DNA of 64,000 bases from Spiroplasma endosymbiont of Nebria brevicollis (GCF_964030895.1 NZ_OZ034986.1:434001-498000), one strand, 5' to 3'. Shown: positions 32,204 to 43,130, counted from the stretch's first letter. Made by a program: numbers and translations. Notes: a model not told the origin generated them from the sequence alone.

Positions 32204-32232
32204 TAAATCTCAGAGTTCGAAATGATTAAAAT

Positions 32233-32487
32233 ATGTATATAACGCTTTTAACACAATTAATAGAACCAATATTGTTTGAAAAAATTAGTGAAATTGAAAT
32301 TCGTGAATTATCAGAAAAACAACATTATGAATTAATGATTATGGCACCAAAATCATTTTTACCAATCTTAATTGGTAAAAAAAATACTACCAAAAATGCA
32401 CTTACAACAATTATTGAAAGTAAGGCTCATCTAGAAAATAATACTATTAGTTTAGTAATTAGTGAGTTATATTTATGAAATATTTAA
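32233..32487 (+). CDS. khpA: KH-domain RNA-binding protein KhpA
   Basis: An 84-residue single-KH protein. It contains the KH loop region FLPILIGKKNTTKNALTTII (GxxG type: IGKK). Read through TGA 32476-32478 it ends at TAA 32485-32487, overlapping rimM by 13 bases. KhpA with KhpB binds RNA in Firmicutes. The place between rpsP and rimM is the conserved one. Confidence 0.8.
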
Positions 32488-32990
32488 AATTAGGAACTAT
32501 AGTTAATACCCATGGCTTAAAAGGTGAAGTAAGAGTTTTATGTAATTATTATGGCAATAACTTTCCATGACAACCAAAATCAACAATTTACTTACATACC
32601 AATAATGAATATCAAGTCTTAACTATTACCAATGTCCGACAACATAAACAATTTTTACTGTTAACATTTGCCAAGCATGACAAAATTGAATTAGTAGAAA
32701 TGATGAAAACCAAAGACATAGTAATTGATACTGATGAAATTAATCTTGATTCTTTACCTTGAACTTATGATGATATTATGAATTACCAAGCATTTGATGC
32801 TAGTAATAATATATCATTAGGACAAGTCATTGACTTCGTTGATAATAATCATCAAGGATTATGAGAAATTGAAATGATTGATGGTAATACCTTTTTCATT
32901 CCTAACAATAAAACCTTTATTAGTAAAGTTGATAAGACAGCAAAAAAAGTTTATTTTAATATGATTGAAGGTTTAATCCAACATGACTAA
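32475..32990 (+). CDS. rimM: Ribosome maturation factor RimM
   Basis: A 171-residue protein. The N-terminal beta-barrel has LGTIVNTHGLKGEVRV; the PRC-barrel part follows with LGQVIDFVDNNHQGLWEIE and a final FFIPNN..FISKVD. RimM binds S19 and helps 30S head maturation. Overlaps both neighbours. Confidence 0.9.
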
Positions 32991-33744
32991 AAATCAATTT
33001 ACCATTGTAACTTTATTTCCCAATGCTTTTAACGATTTTATGCAAACATCAATTGTCAAACGTGCTATTAGTAAAAAGCAAATCAATATTGATATTGTCG
33101 ACATTAGAACTTTTGCTGATAATAATCATCAACAAATTGATGATGCACCCTATGGTGGTGGATCTGGTATGGTATTACAAGCCTTACCAGTTATTAAAAC
33201 TATTAATAGTATTAAAACTGCTCATCCGACAGCCCAAGTCATCTTACTAAGTCCCCAAGGTCAACAATGAAATCATCAATTAGCCTACTCATATAGTCAA
33301 AAAGATATTAATTATATCTTAGTTTGTGGTCATTATGAAGGCATTGATGAGCGCATTATGCCCTATATTGATGCTGAAGTCTCAATTGGTGACTATGTCC
33401 TAACGGGTGGTGAATTGCCAGCAATGGTAATAATAGATTCCATAACACGACTTATTCCTGGTGTTATTGTTACCGATTCTCATCTTAATGATTCGTTTAA
33501 CAATTCGTTATTGGATTATCCCACATATACCCGCCCTGAAGTAGTGCTTGGTATGAAAGTACCAGCAATTCTAACTAGTGGTCATCATGAAAAGATAGCA
33601 CAATACCGTCACCAACAAGCTTTACTTAACACTTACAAAAAACGTAAAGATTTATTAAAAAAATACCCATTATCTGTTAAAGATAAACAAATTATTGAAG
33701 AATATAAATTATCAATTAAAAAATCACGACGAAAGGAGCAATAA
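32983..33744 (+). CDS. trmD: tRNA (guanine37-N1)-methyltransferase
   Basis: A 253-residue SPOUT enzyme. DAPYGGGSGMVLQ, VCGHYEGIDERI and SIGDYVLTGGELPAM form the trefoil-knot S-adenosylmethionine site; the C-terminal helical part binds tRNA. Makes m1G37, which prevents frameshifts. TGA-Trp at 33268-33270. Coupled to rimM by 8-base overlap. Confidence 0.95.
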
Positions 33745-33747
33745 CCC

Positions 33748-34128
33748 ATGCAAAATGCAATTATCGAATTAGTTAGCAAAGACCAATTAAATCATGATCT
33801 TCCTAATTTTAAAGCAGGAGACACAATCCAAGTTTACTGCAAAATTAAAGAAGACAAAAAAGAACGTATCCAAATGTTTGAAGGAGTAGTAATTGTCCGT
33901 AAAGGTTCAGGAATTACGAAAAACGTTATCGTTCGTAAAATTGTCAATGGTAAAGGCGTAGAAAAAACTTTTGCTTTACACTCACCATTAATTACTAAAA
34001 TTGCTATTGTCCGTAAAGGTAAAGTTAGAAGAGCTCGTATTTTCTACTTACGTAAATTAAGCGGTAAAGCAGCTAGAATTAAAGAAATAAAAACAGCAAG
34101 ACCTGTTAAACAACAAGCAATAGCTTAA
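33748..34128 (+). CDS. rplS: 50S ribosomal protein bL19
   Basis: A 126-residue bL19, with FKAGDTIQVYCKIKEDKKER, IQMFEGVVIVRKGSGI and the FALHSPLI...RKGKVRRARIFYLR block. Starts 4 bases after trmD, ribosome site AAAGGAG. Last gene of the operon. Confidence 0.95.
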   Translation: MQNAIIELVSKDQLNHDLPNFKAGDTIQVYCKIKEDKKERIQMFEGVVIVRKGSGITKNVIVRKIVNGKGVEKTFALHSPLITKIAIVRKGKVRRARIFYLRKLSGKAARIKEIKTARPVKQQAIA

Positions 34129-34137
34129 ATAATATTA

Positions 34138-34170
34138 CTACCACCATTATTAACCTGATGGTGGTTTTTA
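34138..34170 (+). terminator. Terminator after rplS
   Basis: ACTACCACCAT-TATTAACCTG-ATGGTGGTTTTTAT hairpin with T run. Confidence 0.8.
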
Positions 34171-34192
34171 TAGTAAAGGAATAATTTCAATA

Positions 34193-35218
34193 ATGTCACT
34201 AATTAGTACACCATGATGAGTCAATATCATCATAATTATTTTATTACCACTTAGTTTAGCAGTTATTATCATTAGTAATATTGTAATTGGAATTCATTTT
34301 TCCATTTGAACACAAATCAAAACTAAACATTATCGTTATCAATGCAATAATGAAACTCACAATCAGCAATTACAAAAATATCGTGAAGATAATGTTAAAT
34401 CATTTCACCATTTAAATATTACTAATCAACAGTTTCATGATGCTCTAATCAAAACCTTTACCATTAATAATGGTAGCATCAAATTACATGGTTTATTGTT
34501 AAGCTCAACAACCCCATCAACAAAATGAATGATTATTGCCCACGGGTGAACTGAAAATTGTTATCAAGTTTTAAACATTGCTTGATATTGACGCGCGAAT
34601 GGTTATAATGTTTGTACATATGATGCACGAAGTCATGGTAATAGTACTGTTAGTGTTACAACAATTGGTATTAATGAAAAACATGATTTACATGCGATTG
34701 TTAATTATATTACTAATGACTATCAACCAACAACTTTAGGTTTAATGGGTCATAGTATGGGGGCAGCTACGATTATTGAATATGCTAAACATTACCAACC
34801 TACTAACATTAATTTTATGATTGTTGATGGTATATTTACTACTTTAACCCAACAATACCAATGAATGGTCAAACGCAAATATCATTGTTTTGCGATTATG
34901 GGAATTTATGGAATGCTAATATTTGCTAAATTATGCTATGGATTTTGACCTGCTAAGTGTCAGCCGATTGCTAATTTAGATTCTATTAGGCATTTACCAT
35001 TATTAGTAATCCATAGTACAAGTGATGATTTTATTATTCATGAAATGAGAAAACATATTTATGAAACTAAAATTAAATATGAAACCCAACCCCTTAGTCA
35101 ACTGTTATTATTAGACCAAGTGTAACATACCAAAACTACCCATATTCACTATCAAACATTAATTCAAGCAACATTAATGTTTGCTCATATCCATACTACC
35201 GCCAAGGAGACGCTATAA
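34193..35218 (+). pseudogene. Alpha/beta hydrolase, membrane-anchored, truncated
   Basis: N-terminal membrane anchor (IIIIILLPLSLAVIIIS), then an alpha/beta hydrolase fold of the BAAT/DUF-type family. WMIIAHGWTE (oxyanion strand), YDARSHGNS, MGHSMGAAT (nucleophile Ser in GHSMG) and HSTSDDFI (acid Asp) are present. TAA at 35123-35125 stops the frame at residue 310, right after LDQV. The same frame continues to TAA 35216-35218 with HTKTTHIHY, where the catalytic His (consensus HT/HP after a hydrophobic turn) should lie. The stop therefore probably removes the catalytic His. Sits between rplS and rbgA. Confidence 0.75.
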
Positions 35219-35219
35219 A

Positions 35220-36104
35220 ATGTCAAATGATAATACCCATAATCAAATCCATTGATTCCCTGGTCACATGATGAAAGCTATTAAAGCCATTGAAACTAAA
35301 TTACCGATCATCGATGTGGCCATTGAAATCTTAGATGCCCGTGCCCCTTTAGCAACGCGAAGTACTTTACTAGACCGATTGTTAGAAAAAAAAGTTCGGA
35401 TTGTTGTTCTGAATAAAGTTGACTTAGCTGATAGTAATATTACAAAAGATTGAGTTACTTATTTTGAAAACCGTGGTTGTGCTGTGCTTTTAGCACGTAG
35501 TTTAACGAGCAAAATGAAACCGCAACTACTAGCGCTTATTACTAGTTTGATGGAAGAACAAGTAGCAAAACAACGTACCAAAGGTATTGTTAATCCGAAG
35601 ATTAAAGTTTTAATTATGGGATTACCAAATACTGGTAAATCAACATTTATTAATAATTTATTACAGCGAAAAGTAACGCAAACTGCTAATACCCCTGGTG
35701 TCACACGTGGTCAACAATGAGTAAAATTAAATCCCATGATTGATTTATTAGATAGTCCAGGCATTTTACCACCGAAAATGGATGACAATCGTGTGACCAT
35801 GATTTTAGTTTTAATTAAAGCGATTCCTGTTAAACATTTGTTTTTAGAACAAATGGCTAATTTTGCTTTAATATTTTTATTAACCAACTATTATGAAAGA
35901 TTAATGAAATATTATGAAATCAGTTTTGAAGTTAATGATATTAATGAAACAACTTTATTACAATATTTTACTTTACTAGCCCAAAAGTATCATTTAAAAG
36001 TTGCTAATGTTGGTGATAATACGCATCGTGCCATGAATTTTTTTATTAATGATTTACAATCAGGAAAATTAGGATTAATTTCATTTGAAATTGCTCCTAA
36101 GTAG
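35220..36104 (+). CDS. rbgA: Ribosome biogenesis GTPase RbgA (YlqF)
   Basis: A 294-residue circularly permuted GTPase. HWFPGHMMKAIKAI starts the family; G4 LNKVDLAD comes before G1 GLPNTGKSTFINNL and G3 DSPGILPPK, the permuted order. The C-terminal ANTAR-like helix bundle is present. Needed for late 50S assembly. Starts 1 base after the hydrolase remnant. Confidence 0.95.
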
Positions 36105-36107
36105 GTA

Positions 36108-36731
36108 ATGTCTATGAGTAATATTTTACAATATGAATTAGAAAACTATCCGAATCACCAATTAATTGCTGGTTTTGATGAAGTAGGACGTGGTGCAATT
36201 GCTGGACCTGTAGTGGTTGCATGTGTGATTTTAAAATCAGGATTTAGTCATCATTTAATTAAAGATTCCAAACAATTAAATTCTAAACAACGGATTATGA
36301 TGTCCAAAATCATTCGTGAAAATGCTGTTGCTGTTAGTATTAAATCTCATGATTTTGTTGATATCCATAATCCCAAACAAAGTAGTATTTTAGGAATGAA
36401 CGAAGCATTTACTAAATTATCAATTATTCCAGAAGTTTGTTTAGTTGATTTTGAAGAACCACAGTTTCCTAATTTTTCTGGAATTGTGGAAGGTATTGTT
36501 AAGGGTGACCAAAAATCACTTAATATTGCTGCAGCTTCGATTATTGCTAAAGTAGTACAAGAACAAATAATGATTAAGTATGACCAACAATATCCTCACT
36601 ATGGTTTTAAAACCCATAAAGGTTATTACACGAAAAACCATGCTTTAACTTTAGAAAAACATGGTGCATGTCAATACCATCGTAAAAGTTGTGTACCCGT
36701 ACAAAAATACCCGCAAAAAATTTTAATGTAA
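36108..36731 (+). CDS. rnhB: Ribonuclease HII
   Basis: A 207-residue RNase HII. Catalytic blocks AGFDEVGRGAIAGPVVVA (Asp-Glu), DSKQLNSKQR, VCLVDFEEP (third Asp), and AAASIIAKVVQEQ. Removes RNA primers and misplaced ribonucleotides. The start MSMSN at 36108 has an internal alternative ATG two codons later. Confidence 0.95.
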   Translation: MSMSNILQYELENYPNHQLIAGFDEVGRGAIAGPVVVACVILKSGFSHHLIKDSKQLNSKQRIMMSKIIRENAVAVSIKSHDFVDIHNPKQSSILGMNEAFTKLSIIPEVCLVDFEEPQFPNFSGIVEGIVKGDQKSLNIAAASIIAKVVQEQIMIKYDQQYPHYGFKTHKGYYTKNHALTLEKHGACQYHRKSCVPVQKYPQKILM

Positions 36732-36887
36732 AATTTTAAAAATGGTATTACAACTAAAAGATTTTATAAAAAAATCTAATTTAAATTGTTAAAATAAAAT
36801 TCCTTTTTCTTGTTCTGTTATAATAAAGATAATTAGTTTAATCTTAAAAAATAATGAGTTCACTAGTGTAGATAAGGGGCAATTATT

Positions 36888-37691
36888 ATGGCAAAAGAAT
36901 TTGGTTATAATTTACTAACATTTGTATATTTCCCAGTGCAGCATAGAGGTGCTGCCAAACTAGTTATAACAAAAAATACTTGTAAAAAGATTGTTAAAAT
37001 TTATGGAAAATATCGTAAGTGTGAAAAAAGTGATCAAGTACGTGCTATTTCTAACTTGTTAAATAGTAATACTGTTGCTAAAATCTCAGTTGCAGGAGAA
37101 ATTTTAACTATTCCTATTAATTTAACAGAAGAAATTGCTTTTGTTTTTATTGAACAATGAAATTTATTTTTAAAATGAGTTAAAACCATTAAGTATGGTT
37201 TAATTATCACAGTAACAAAAAATTTAAATGTTGAAGTCGATTGAGTAGGTAATAATAATAGTTTTAGTGCTGTAAAAGCAGCCCAGTATAGTGTTAATAA
37301 TCGTGAAATGGGAATGAATACTATTATTTTTAATAATGGTTTATCTTATGAACAATATGGTACTAGTTATAGTGATAAAGGTGTTACAAAAATTATTTTA
37401 ACATCAAAGTTGTGAAAAGAAATGAGTAAATTAAATAATGTTTTGGGAATTAGTGATTATTTGCGTAATGAACAAGTATTTTGTTTTTTAGCATTAGAAC
37501 CTAATTCTGAACAAATTTTATATTATGCTTTTGATCAATTTGCTTCATTAATTTTAAATAACAAAAAGTTTATTGATGAATCATTTGCTAAATTCAATGT
37601 TGGTGTGGTATTAGAATTTGAAGCTGCTGTTCATGAACAATTTCAACTATTAAAAATTTCTTGCATGCAACTCAATAATGTTAGTACTTAG
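36888..37691 (+). CDS. Spiroplasma hypothetical protein
   Basis: A 267-residue protein across TGA-Trp codons (37159, 37174 and others). No signal or membrane helix. Contains TVAKISVAGEILTIPINLTEEIAF and VGVVLEFEAAVHEQFQLLK. I recognise no domain. Start at 36888 after AAGGGGCAATTATT. Own promoter-like TTATAATAAAGATAATTAG at 36819-36837. Confidence 0.65.
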
Positions 37692-37794
37692 AAAGAAACC
37701 CTGAGTAGAATATAAGATTAAAAAATATTTTTTAAGTGTTAATATGTTATCATTATGTTCATACTAGTGTTACTAGTCATAACAGAAAAAATGG

Positions 37795-37836
37795 AAACCA
37801 ACATATTTATAAAAAATATGTTGGTTTTATTTATAG
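37795..37836 (+). terminator. Terminator before the DnaJ-domain gene
   Basis: AAACCAACATATTTATAAAAAATATGTTGGTTT hairpin then TATTTAT. It lies 20 bases upstream of the next ribosome site, so it may act as an attenuator as well. Confidence 0.65.
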
Positions 37837-37849
37837 AAGGAGCAATTTT

Positions 37850-38570
37850 ATGATAGATAAAAATTATTATGAAATATTAGGTGTTGAACCTGAAGCATCA
37901 AAAAAAGAAATTGTATGTATCTATAAAAAGTTAGCATTAAGGTAATCACCCCGATAAAATTAAAGATGGAAGTTCAGATGAATATATGAAGTTATTAAAT
38001 AAGGCGTATAAAACATTAAAAGATCCTGAAACACGAACACATTATGATATAAACAATGAATTTAATAAAACAGTACAAGCAACACCACCTCCTGAACAAG
38101 TTATTACATTAACTCCAGAAAAACGTAATATTTATCTAAAAGTTTTAGAAGAGTTTTTACCACCAACTAAAGAATGGAATTTGTATAATTGGATGATAAA
38201 TATGAAAAAACTAGCAGAAAAATATAAGGGTCTTACTGCTAGTTTTGAACATTTAAATGAAAATCTAACCACTGCTGGTGCCTTGGCTAAAATATTGTTG
38301 CAACAATTTACACCAAATAATCCTACTGAAAATATTAGAAACGCTAAGATAGTGATTAAAAAAGGTCAAAAATTTTTAGAAGTATATCATCAACTTTTAG
38401 ACATTCGCGAAGTTGTAGAAAAATTAGATGTTTTTATTAATTTTTTTAACCTTGATATAAAACAATTAACAGCATTTGATATTAAAGAAGTAAATTATCT
38501 AGATAATTTACAGGAAAATACATCAACAAAGACTAGTAGTTCTCCTAATATGGTAGACATAACTATTTAA
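37850..38570 (+). pseudogene. DnaJ-domain protein, frameshifted in the HPD loop
   Basis: N-terminus NYYEILGVEPEASKKEI and YKKLALR is a J-domain. At 37941-37950, AGGTAATCACCCCGAT has one extra base: removing it gives R-Y-HPDK, the Hsp70-activating HPD motif. As written the frame stops at 37943-37945. The second part, in the other frame, continues the J-domain (KLLNKAYKTLKDPETRTHYD) and a 170-residue helical tail to 38570. TGG-Trp codons at about 38173 and 38188 are rare here and hint at other base use. Either a pseudogene or a sequencing error. Confidence 0.75.
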
Positions 38571-39114
38571 ATAATAAATTACGTTTCATTTCCGTAGCAC
38601 GCGCCTTACTATGCAATATTTCTACTAATGCTAAAGCAAAATCAAAAATACATCCTAAAGATGGTGCACTAACAATATGTTTATCAATGACAACAGCTAA
38701 GTTAGTATTAAGAGTACCAACCGTAATTAATTCTTCACATGAAGGATAGACAGCATATGCTGTCTTTTTTGTTAGGATTCCAAATTCAGCTAAGATAATT
38801 GGTGCAGCACAAACTGCAGCAATGGTTTTTTGTTCTTTGTGTGCTTGTAATAATCATTGTTTTAATTTTGATGATGCTTTTAAATTATTAACACCTGTCA
38901 TGCCACCAGGTAAAATAAAGGCGTTGTAGTCTTCATATTTAGCACTAGTAAAAGTAATATCTGTTTTTAACACAAAGTTATTAGAACTAGTAACTAATTG
39001 TTGGTCATTAATAGTAATTAAATCAACGATAATTCCAGCACGACGTAATAAATCACCAGTAATTATTACTTCTCCTTCTTCATATCCGGTTGCGATAAAT
39101 AATGCTATTTTCAT
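38563..39114 (-). CDS. DJ-1/PfpI family protein
   Basis: A 183-residue protein. FIATGYEEGEVI contains the conserved Glu; AAVCAAPIILAEFGIL has the nucleophilic Cys elbow; LPGGMTGVNNL and VSAPSLGC follow family spacing. DJ-1 relatives act on glyoxal stress or as proteases/chaperones. Start 39114 follows AAGGAGG. Its end overlaps the DnaJ gene end by 8 bases (convergent). Confidence 0.9.
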
Positions 39115-39219
39115 ATTTGATGTCCTCCTTGATAAAACTATTAACGTAATTGTAAACAATAAAGTTTAAAAAGAAAAGACTTATTACTAAAAATTAATTT
39201 AAAAGTATTTAAAAAATAG

Positions 39220-39303
39220 TTTATAATATTCTTAGTTTAAGAAATGTATTTGAAATACTTAACTATTTATGTTTATAAATGGCAAGTATTTTTTTGTTCT
39301 TAA
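39220..39303 (+). repeat. Leader repeat, copy 1
   Basis: Nearly the same as 42155-42242. Contains TATAAT-like TTATAATATT, then a long imperfect hairpin: AAGAA...GTATTTGAAATACTT and AAGTATTTTTTTGTTCTT, with an inner ATTTATGTTTATAAAT stem. Looks like a promoter plus structured leader in front of effector-like genes. Confidence 0.7.
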
Positions 39304-39342
39304 ATTAAGAATTTTATTGGAATTCTATTTAAGGAACAAAAA

Positions 39343-39476
39343 ATGAAAGATGACGAAATGACGCAATTTTTAAAAGAAAAAGGCGCTAAATATATTCTAA
39401 CGTTCTTAACAATGAGAAAAATAATGTAAGTATGTGGCAACAAGTTAATGAACTTGCATTTTTGAAAGGAATATAA
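39343..39476 (+). pseudogene. Tail-end remnant of an effector-like gene
   Basis: Codes for MKDDEMTQFLKEKGAKYIL, then after a frame change NVSMWQQVNELAFLKGI. The LWQQVN/MWQQVN end also occurs at the end of the glycosyltransferase toxin remnant (about 41535-41560), so this is the scrap of a related gene directly behind leader copy 1. Confidence 0.45.
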
Positions 39477-39477
39477 C

Positions 39478-41616
39478 ATGAGCAACAGTCTGTCTATAAT
39501 TGATATAGATATAACTAAAAACTATATATTAGAATTTGAAACATTAATTTTAAAAATGATAACTAGAAAAAAGCCGAATATTGATACTCTTAATATGGTT
39601 AAAAGAGAAATTAAAAATTTAAAACAATATTGAAAACTTCAAAATTGAGAACTTCTAACTGATTTAGAAAAAAATGAATTGTATTATCTAAATTACAATA
39701 TTTTAAAGGAAATCATTCTCTTTAAATCTTCTGAGAACCCTAATTTGACTTTTACAGAAGAAGAATTTTTTGAAAAAATTAAAACTTTCCTTGATAAAAA
39801 TCCAATAAAAATAAACGATGAAGAAAATATAATTCATTTTATTTGAATTGGAGTAATATCTGAAAATGTCAGTGATTATTTAAAAATTTGTTCTAAAACA
39901 AATGAAAAATGAAAGATAAATTTTTATTATGAACCTGAAGGTTATTTAATAAAAACCTTAAATGAACTAATTAAAGAAAAAAGTTCTTGAGATATAGTAA
40001 CCCCCATTAGAGAACAAATAGAGAAGATTATTAATTTTCAAGATGATTTTTTTACAAACTATGATTATCAAAAAAGTATTGATCAAAATATTAAAGAATT
40101 TATTTTACAAAATAAATGAATGGTAGAAAAAGAAATCGATAAAATTATTGAAGAGGCAAGTATAATTCATGAAAAAATCTTTAAAACCTGATAGTACACC
40201 AAGTGTAGTTGTAATATTATCAGCTATCATATCACCAATATATTTTCCTGAAATTAATTTAAAAATATAATTAAAATTAAAGTAAGTGAAAATGAATTTG
40301 TTGAAAATAAAGATATTTTCCTTCTAAATCAAAAACAACGACACAAAATATATTTACAAGAATTGCTTTTACGACAAAATTTTCCCGCTGCTAGTAATAT
40401 ATTGCGTTATGAGATTTTATTTAAGCAAGGAGGTTATTATTTTGATTGCGATATTTTGCCAAGAATTAACCCTGAAATAATACCTTACATTGAAAAAGCA
40501 ACAGAGCATTTAATTCCAAAAAATGTTAAAACACCATTATTTTTTGCAAAACTAATTGCTCAAGATTTATCTGAAAGTTTGGATGAAAAATATAACAGAA
40601 ATGTTTATGAAAATATTATAACTGCAATATGACATTTAAATAAAGATTTATGAAATAAGACCGACTTTAAATTTGAAAAAAAATTTGAAACTTTAAAAGC
40701 AATATTTTCATAACTTTTAATAAATTCATTCTTACATCCCAAGAAAAGTTATGACTATAAATTACCCGCTTATTTTTCTGATTTTCAATTTTTTATTTCT
40801 ATAATAAAAAATGCCGCAGAAAAAATAAAAGAAGATGGTATTAATTCATTTGAAAGACTAAAACCTAATATGCCATTTAATGGATTTAGTCAATTAGTTA
40901 CTAATTTTTTTTGTATTGTAAATATGAAAACATTTTATCTAAAGTAACTATTGAAAAAAAATCAATTAAATATAAAATATTGTGAAATGCCGGCAGTGAC
41001 AAGGTTTAAGTATGGGAATAACATAATAATTTCTAAAAGTCAAAATATTAAACTAAAAGATACTATTAATCAAATTAGTTCAAATCATACTTTAATTAAG
41101 AACCAACATTTAAAAGTAAAACATAATGAAATTAATAATAATTTAAGTTGCTATCGTTTAGATAATATTGTTTTTGATATTATGGCAACTATCAATTATA
41201 CTGGTCCTAATGTCGTAGTAAGAGAATTAAAAAAATTGAGTTGAAAACCAATTTATATTCATAAATATTTAAATAATGATGTATCAAAAGGTTTAACAAT
41301 GATCATATGAAATAGTGCAGCAAACTTAAACCTTTTAACAAGATTAAGATATGAAGATATTTCATTTACAGATACTATTGAATCAAATGTTTCTTCTACT
41401 TCTGTTTATTCAGAAAAATATCAATGAGAAGAACTATCAAAATCTTTAAATAAAGAATCAGAAACTAATAAGAACACCAATGAAAGTTCGATAAAACATG
41501 CCCATGAAATGTTCAACTTAGAGGTGAACCATTCTTTATGGCAACAAGTTAATGATTCTGCTCAATATCTACCTCCAACAGTTAATAATGTAATGGAACG
41601 ATTTCTACGTAAGTAA
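39478..41616 (+). pseudogene. TcdA/TcdB-like glycosyltransferase effector, decayed
   Basis: Segments in different frames: 39478-40194 (238 residues, code 4), about 40195-40285, 40288-40713, and 40951-41616. The first ends its N-terminal helical part with NIIHFIWIGVISENVSDYLK, the IWIG start of clostridial glucosyltransferase domains. The third segment has NFPAASNILRYEILFKQGGYYFDCDILP-type sequence (AASxILR, GG, DxD = DCD), the UDP-sugar/manganese site. The fourth has NYTGPNVVVRELKKL, like the SGP block. Domain members modify host Rho-family GTPases. At least three frame changes plus TAA at 40711 make it non-functional. Leader copy 1 lies upstream. Confidence 0.75.
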
Positions 41617-41752
41617 TTAAATTACAAGTAAAAATAAGAAAATAAATGCCCAACATAAAATTGTTATTAATCAAAAAAATACTGAGATTTTATGTGATAT
41701 TGAAAAGTTTAATAAAGTATTTACAGATAAAATTACAATTCTCAATAATAAA

Positions 41753-42127
41753 ATGAATAAAGTTAAAAATAAAGAAATTAAAGTTATTAATTCTTCACAT
41801 GAAGGATGGATTGATTTAAAAAATGTTTCTATTCTTTCTTATCCAAATGTCACCAATAAAAAAGGAGTGTATATTATTTGAAATAAAACTAAAGATAAAC
41901 ACTATGTGGGGCAATCTAAAAATATGAGTAGAAGATTATTACAACATTTTAAAAATGGTGATGTTAAAAATATTATTTTTGCTAAAGATTGATATAATGG
42001 TGATTATTTTTGTTATAAATATCATTTTTGTGAGACTAAAGATGAATTAGATAGTTTAGAAAAAAGATATATTGATGAATATGTAGCTTTTGAACGGGGA
42101 TATAATTCAACTAATGGTAATATATAA
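41753..42127 (+). CDS. GIY-YIG domain protein
   Basis: A 124-residue frame from the first ATG; the frame is open upstream to about 41620 without a start codon, so it may be the end of a longer gene. GVYIIWNKTKDKHYVGQSKN is the GIY-YIG motif, followed by MSRRLLQHFKNGD (Arg) and LEKRYIDEY (Glu). GIY-YIG enzymes cut DNA; stand-alone versions occur in mobile DNA. It lies between two effector-like pseudogenes, so it may have been part of the same large protein. Confidence 0.65.
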
Positions 42128-42154
42128 AAATAACTTTAATATATGTTAATAATT

Positions 42155-42242
42155 AGTTTATAATATTATTAAACTTAAGAACTGTATTTGAAATACTTAA
42201 CTATTTATGTTTATAAATGGCAAGTATTTTTTTGTTCTTAAG
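42155..42242 (+). repeat. Leader repeat, copy 2
   Basis: Second copy of the 39220-39303 element. TTTATAATATT box, then AAGAACTG...GTTCTTAAG ends pairing more completely than in copy 1 (AAGAAC with GTTCTT). Confidence 0.7.
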
Positions 42243-42276
42243 CTTAATGATTTTATTTACTTAAGGAGAAAGAAAA

Positions 42277-43130
42277 ATGTCTTTACAAACATTAACAGAA
42301 CAATTAAATCAAAATTTTCAACCATTTCACGTTAGTAAAATGCTACAGATATGAAACAATTAGAAAATACTTTATTAAAATTTAAAGAACAAGTAGAAAA
42401 ATTTCATTCTGCCAACTTACCGTTGTTTAAAATACTTCAAAAACCAGAATTGCTTGAAAGCATTCGAAAATTAGAATTACAAATTGATAGATAGAAAGAA
42501 ATTCTTAATAATATCGAAGATGATTTTGAATATGTAAATGAAAAAAAATTGGAAGATCAAGTTATAGATTTAATTAACGAAAATAAGGCAATAGAACTTG
42601 AATCTTTTTTATTGGAAAATGATATTAATAAACCTTTACCAGTAAAAGAAAAAAATGAGCAGTTTACACCCATTATTTGCGCAATGATAGAGTTATGAAA
42701 AGGTTATAAAGAAAAGAACGAAGAAAATATTAAAAAATATGAAGAAATTATTTATTTATTATGTAATTATAAAGGTATTAAAATTGACTCAGAATCTGCT
42801 GGTGATAGTACATTAGATTATGCAATGTGTCTTAATAATAGGGCTTTAATAGAGTGTTTAATAGAACATGGTGCTCGTAAATTTAATGGGCAAGAATTAG
42901 AACCTGATGAAATTATGCAAATAGAAAGAAGTTACGAATTATGTGAAAAAGATATTGACCCAATAATTGACATTTCATACAATAACAACTCTATTAATAA
43001 TTCAATAGTTGAAAAAGTAGTTGATAAACTATTTGCTGGCAGTACTTGAGTAGGTGCTGAAATTATTAATAAAATAGGCTATGGTATAGTTGGTGAAGCA
43101 ATAAATATTGCAACTACATTTTTCTTTTAA
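42277..43130 (+). pseudogene. Ankyrin-repeat effector-like protein, broken
   Basis: Starts MSLQTLTEQLNQNF with AAGGAG ribosome site; a frame shift near 42345-42350 and an in-frame TAG at 42493-42495 break it. The remaining frame holds two ankyrin repeats (ESAGDSTLDYAMCLNN, RALIECLIEHGARKFNG) and a C-terminal hydrophobic stretch (WVGAEIINKIGYGIVGEAIN to FFF). Ankyrin plus hydrophobic tail is the layout of secreted Spiroplasma effectors such as Spaid, but no OTU domain is seen. Leader copy 2 lies 35 bases upstream. Confidence 0.65.
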
